Positions 30,300 to 33,058 of a DNA stretch of 33,058 nucleotides are shown here, in pieces. The first letter of the stretch is position 1, and the number at the start of each line of letters is the position of its first letter. The stretch spans positions 1-33,058 of the forward strand of contig BJHE01000015.1 of the NCBI GenBank assembly GCA_014191755.1. The letters run 5' to 3'. The DNA is from Cyanobium sp. (lineage in GTDB: Bacteria > Cyanobacteriota > Cyanobacteriia > PCC-6307 > Cyanobiaceae). The notes beneath the pieces were generated by a model that saw nothing but the letters and a program-made list of their open reading frames with translations, was not told the DNA's origin and did not search any database. A program made the position numbers and the translations under genes.

Positions 30300-31610
30300 T
30301 CAGGTTGGATCCCGCAGGGGATCGAAAGCCCCCTGCACCCCATCGCCTCGCCAGGGGGTGAGCCGGGTCATCAGCAGGAAGGCTGGCAGGGAGGCGGCTG
30401 CCGAGAGCATGAAGAAGCTGTCCCAGCCCACACCCTCCGCCAGGAAGCCCGCCGGGCCGGAGAGCACCGAGCGGCTGAGCGCGTAGACGCCGGAGAGCAG
30501 GGCGTACTGGGTTGCGGAGAAGCGGGGGTTGCAGAGGCTCATCAGTAGTGCCACGAAGGCGGCCCCCACCAGGCCGCTGCCCAGGTTTTCCAGGCCCACC
30601 GCCGCCAGCAGGCCGGCCATGCCGCCGCCGAAGCGGGCCAGCGCCGCGTAGCTGAGGTTGCCGGCGGCGCCGACGAGGGCGAACAGCCAGAGAGAGCGGT
30701 TCATCCCGAGCCGGCCGAACAGCAGGCCCCCCACAACCGTGCCGACGATGGTGGCGGCGATGCCCCAGCCCGCGAGCACCGAACCCACCACCTCTGGGCT
30801 AAAGCCAATTTGGAGTAGGAAGGGAATCGCCATCACCCCGAGCAGGCCATCGGGCCAGCGGTAGAGCAGCACCAGGGCCAGCAGCATCGCTGCCCGGGGG
30901 CCGCCGGTGCGGCGCAGGAATTCCCTCGCCGGGCCCACCACCGCTTGGCGCAGGCTGGTGACCTGGTGGGCGAGCGGAGGCAGCGGCGGGGCGGTGAGGG
31001 TGAAGGGCAGCACCGCCAGCATCAGGGCGGCGGCGGCGGCGAAGGCCAGGGGCCAGCCGGCGCGGCCGGCCAGGATGAAGCCGCCGGCGCCGATCGCCAG
31101 CATCGCGGCGCGGTAGCCGAGGTTGGTGGCGGCGGCCCCGGCGCCCCGCTCACCCTCCGGCAGCAGATCGGTGCGGTAGGCGTCGATGACGATGTCCTGG
31201 GTGGCGCTGACCACCGCTAGGAGCACGGCCATCAGGCCGATCGCCAGCAGGCTGGCTTGGCTGCGGCCAGGCCTTAGCAGGGCCATGGCACCGATCACCG
31301 CCACGAGCAGGATCTGGAGGAGCAGCAACCAGCCGCGGCGGCGGTCGGGCCAGGGGATCGGCCAGCGGTCGAGCAGCGGCGCCCAGACCATCTTGAGGGT
31401 GTACGGCAGCTCGGCGTATGCGAGCAGGCCGATCAGGCCGAGGGGGATGCCGCTGGTGGTTAGCCAGCCCTGCAGGAGCTTGGTGCCCACCACGTAGGGG
31501 CTGCCGCTGGCCACCCCCAGGGCCGCCACCGCCGCCAGCCGCCGCCAGGTGGGCACGGGTTTCAGCCCGGCGCCGTCGGCTGGCGCGGAGGGAGGCAGGT
31601 GGGAGGCCAT
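30300..31610 (-). CDS. AmpG-like MFS permease
   Basis: A 436-residue integral membrane protein with about 12 hydrophobic segments. The N-terminal part has SGSPYVVGTKLLQGWL, GLIGLLAYAELPYTLKMVWAPLLDR and DRRRGWLLLLQ. It is followed by SATQDIVIDAYRTDLLP and ERGAGAAATNLGYR, which are marks of the AmpG/PAT subgroup of the major facilitator superfamily. AmpG imports anhydro-muropeptides for cell-wall recycling in enterobacteria; cyanobacterial members are not proven to share this substrate. The nearby lytic transglycosylase is 16 kb away in another unit, so there is no real context support. ATG at 31610 is a clean start. It converges on the FIST gene with a 51-base gap. Confidence 0.82.
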   Translation of the reverse strand: MASHLPPSAPADGAGLKPVPTWRRLAAVAALGVASGSPYVVGTKLLQGWLTTSGIPLGLIGLLAYAELPYTLKMVWAPLLDRWPIPWPDRRRGWLLLLQILLVAVIGAMALLRPGRSQASLLAIGLMAVLLAVVSATQDIVIDAYRTDLLPEGERGAGAAATNLGYRAAMLAIGAGGFILAGRAGWPLAFAAAAALMLAVLPFTLTAPPLPPLAHQVTSLRQAVVGPAREFLRRTGGPRAAMLLALVLLYRWPDGLLGVMAIPFLLQIGFSPEVVGSVLAGWGIAATIVGTVVGGLLFGRLGMNRSLWLFALVGAAGNLSYAALARFGGGMAGLLAAVGLENLGSGLVGAAFVALLMSLCNPRFSATQYALLSGVYALSRSVLSGPAGFLAEGVGWDSFFMLSAAASLPAFLLMTRLTPWRGDGVQGAFDPLRDPT

Positions 31611-31713
31611 CGGCCGGGGGCGAATCGCGGCAACCCTAGGTGGGGCCTGATCGCCGGCCCGCTGTATTGGCTGCGGCGCACTGTGGAGGGCTAGCCGGCA
31701 ACGCCCGCAGAGG

Positions 31714-31740
31714 TTGGGGCTCCGACGGTTCTCCTATAAA
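31714..31740 (+). promoter_or_regulatory. candidate promoter for the small membrane peptide gene
   Basis: TATAAA at 31735-31740 is a good -10 candidate. TTGGGG at 31714-31719 could be a -35, with a short 15-base spacer. It lies in the gap after the divergent AmpG-like gene and 26 bases before the GTG start. Confidence 0.4.
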
Positions 31741-31765
31741 AGGGGGAAACCCGCCCTCCAGCTCC

Positions 31766-31891
31766 GTGTCTTTCTTTCGCTCAAAGCTGCTGCCCGCCGC
31801 CATCGTGCTGCTGTTCGCCCTGGCCCTACTGTCAGTCAGCGCTCGCATCTGGCTGCCGGGCGACATGGCTGCCCCGGCGCCAGGGGGGTGA
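31766..31891 (+). CDS. 41-residue single-helix membrane peptide
   Basis: A short frame from GTG 31766 encodes SFFRSKLLPAAIVLLFALAL followed by LSVSARIWLPGDMAAPAPGG. It has a basic start, one strong hydrophobic helix (about residues 8-27) and a Pro/Gly tail. The reading frame is open back to 31640, but the upstream part lacks features and the TATAAA box lies within it, so the short form is preferred. I recall similar short hypothetical proteins in Synechococcus-type genomes, but I cannot test this. The function is unknown. It is the last GC-rich coding stretch before the AT-rich region. Confidence 0.5.
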   Translation: MSFFRSKLLPAAIVLLFALALLSVSARIWLPGDMAAPAPGG

Positions 31892-32003
31892 CCACATCAA
31901 GACAAAGCAAAGAAGCAACCCCCCATATTACCCATCTCATTTGTGTCTCTACACTAGATTAACATTTGTGTAGGCTTGGGGTGCTGTGTGTGCATTCTTT
32001 AGC

Positions 32004-32025
32004 TGATGCACCTTTGCATGCATCA
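32004..32025 (+). promoter_or_regulatory. inverted repeat upstream of the secreted-protein gene
   Basis: TGATGCA (32004-32010) and TGCATCA (32019-32025) form a perfect 7-bp inverted repeat with an 8-base spacer, 30 bases before the ATG. It could be an operator or a 5' mRNA hairpin. No clear -10 box was found near it. Confidence 0.35.
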
Positions 32026-32055
32026 TGCTGTAAGTTGTCATACGTAGATTTGAGC

Positions 32056-32898
32056 ATGACACACTCCAATACATGCTTCCACGCTCGTGTAAGTGGAGTG
32101 CTTGTCGCACTTTTCGGAGTAAGTGTAGCAGTAGCGCAGTCTGCTCCATCCTATGCTGCGACGATCACATTCAACCTTTTTTCAAATTCCCCTGAAGCGA
32201 TTGTACCTACAGGAGTTACGGATCCGATTTTTGGCGGGGGAACGCCTAGCTCAATATTTCATTCAGACTATATAGGTACATCTCTTTTATTTGAGAAAGG
32301 AGGTGTCAAGCTCACCATCGCCAATCCTTCATCGGCTTCTGGTGTTTCTGTGTCTCGATCCAATCAAACGCTCGGCAGCTGTCTGGGTGGTAATCGCCCA
32401 AACAGCATTGTTACATGCGGCAACGCGGGCACCAACCCTGCCCCCCAAATCTCCTCAATCAAGCTCAAATTTGATAAATCCGTTAAGTTGATCAGCACCA
32501 GTGGTATCTTGCGTAGCTTCTTCGCCGAAATTGGTACCATAAATCCTCAGGTTACTTCGACTTGGACCTCTCAAACTTTGACCAATGACTTCACGTATGA
32601 AAATACGATTCCTACGTCACCCTCTGCCATATTTTTCACTAGCTCCTATGCTTCCACATTTAGTAATAACTTCACTGTTCCCGCCGATACTGATATTATC
32701 GTATCAAGCACTTTTGCGGGACAATTAGCGGGACATGTTGATTACTGGGCACAAACTCTTGAAGTCGAGCCTGTCTCTGCACCTGCACCTCCTGTACCTG
32801 GACCTTTGCCACTCTTTGGCGCAGCTACGGCATTTGGTTGGTCGCGGAAAATTCGTAAGCAGATCAAGCAGTCCCAAACCTTAGAATACTTAGAATAA
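32056..32898 (+). CDS. secreted protein with PEP-CTERM-like C-terminal sorting signal
   Basis: A 280-residue protein. ATG 32056 gives a signal peptide (FHARVSGVLVALFGVSVAVA, then a likely cut after SYA). The middle is Ser/Thr/Asn-rich and probably beta-structured, with no named domain. The C-terminus has a Pro-rich VSAPAPPVPGPLPLFGAATA segment, a short hydrophobic run and a basic SRKIRKQIK cluster. This resembles the cyanobacterial variant of the PEP-CTERM signal used by exosortase for surface delivery; the canonical VPEP is replaced by VPGP. The frame is open back to 31966, but those codons would place extra sequence before the signal peptide. The DNA is visibly AT-richer with different codon use, a sign of transfer or relaxed selection. 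Confidence 0.75.
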   Translation: MTHSNTCFHARVSGVLVALFGVSVAVAQSAPSYAATITFNLFSNSPEAIVPTGVTDPIFGGGTPSSIFHSDYIGTSLLFEKGGVKLTIANPSSASGVSVSRSNQTLGSCLGGNRPNSIVTCGNAGTNPAPQISSIKLKFDKSVKLISTSGILRSFFAEIGTINPQVTSTWTSQTLTNDFTYENTIPTSPSAIFFTSSYASTFSNNFTVPADTDIIVSSTFAGQLAGHVDYWAQTLEVEPVSAPAPPVPGPLPLFGAATAFGWSRKIRKQIKQSQTLEYLE

Positions 32899-33000
32899 AT
32901 TTTCGGTCAATTGAAGCATACAATGCGTATGCTAATTTTTGCGTAAACTAGTTTTAGTATTATCAATCCACAGGCCATCATACTGTTATTCATGTTTGTG

Positions 33001-33035
33001 CGCCCACAGGCTTATTCTGGTGTGCGTAGTTTTTT
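33001..33035 (+). terminator. likely intrinsic terminator after the secreted-protein gene
   Basis: CGCCCACAG and CTGGTGTGCG pair imperfectly around a GCTTATT loop, and a run of six T follows at 33030-33035. It lies about 100 bases after the stop codon. The stem contains a mismatch and a bulge, which lowers certainty. Confidence 0.5.
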
Positions 33036-33058
33036 GCAATAGATAGGTTTTCGAATCT

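Noticed and set aside
31938-31971. Direct repeat CATTTGTGT (two copies, 25 bases apart) as a mobile-element target duplication
   Set aside because: Only about 16 bases lie between the copies, with no element; more likely a chance repeat in AT-rich DNA.

Overview
The window looks like a chromosomal segment of a GC-rich unicellular cyanobacterium of the Synechococcus/Cyanobium group. The evidence is the split RNA polymerase beta' subunit (rpoC1 plus rpoC2), a high-light-inducible (Hli) protein gene fused to the rpo operon, a DUF3493 protein, the order rpsT-tatD-rpoB-rpoC1-rpoC2-hli, and several copies of the cyanobacterial HIP1 octamer GCGATCGC. Most of it is core housekeeping DNA. The two ends look more accessory.

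Layout. 1-200: C-terminal end of an alpha/beta-hydrolase. 201-619: no convincing gene. 620-2838: a two-gene unit of a DUF1611 P-loop protein and a fold-type III PLP racemase joined by a TTGA overlap. 2969-3039: tRNA-Thr(CGT) on the minus strand. 3065-3331: DUF3493 protein, whose 3' end overlaps the convergent membrane-protein gene. 3245-10383 (minus): a translation/transcription-factor cluster read as small Cys-rich protein, rimP, nusA, ylxR, infB, membrane protein, with stop/start overlaps at two junctions. 10481-13443 (plus): CpdA-like phosphoesterase, HtrA-type protease, rpiA. 13468-16111 (minus): lytic transglycosylase and hisD. 16278-28892 (plus): rpsT, tatD, rpoB, rpoC1, rpoC2, hli, rlmN. 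29009-30248: a FIST-domain protein whose 5' end looks frameshifted. 30300-31610 (minus): AmpG-like MFS permease. 31766-31891: a 41-residue membrane peptide. 32056-32898: a secreted protein with a PEP-CTERM-like sorting tail in clearly AT-richer DNA, followed by a likely terminator.

How the parts relate. The rimP-nusA-ylxR-infB block makes ribosome maturation, antitermination and initiation factors. The rpsT-to-rlmN block makes ribosomal protein S20, RNA polymerase core subunits and an rRNA/tRNA methylase, and couples an Hli photoprotection protein to the polymerase operon. A 295-base leader in front of rpoB holds two strong stem-loops and a plausible promoter overlapping the tatD stop codon.

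I did not find a clear new multi-gene system such as a defence island, CRISPR array or biosynthetic cluster. The points most worth a second look are the rpoB leader structures, the FIST frameshift in a C run, the DUF1611/racemase pair, the AT-rich sorted exoprotein, the disordered insertion in RlmN and the tandem repeat over the hisD start.
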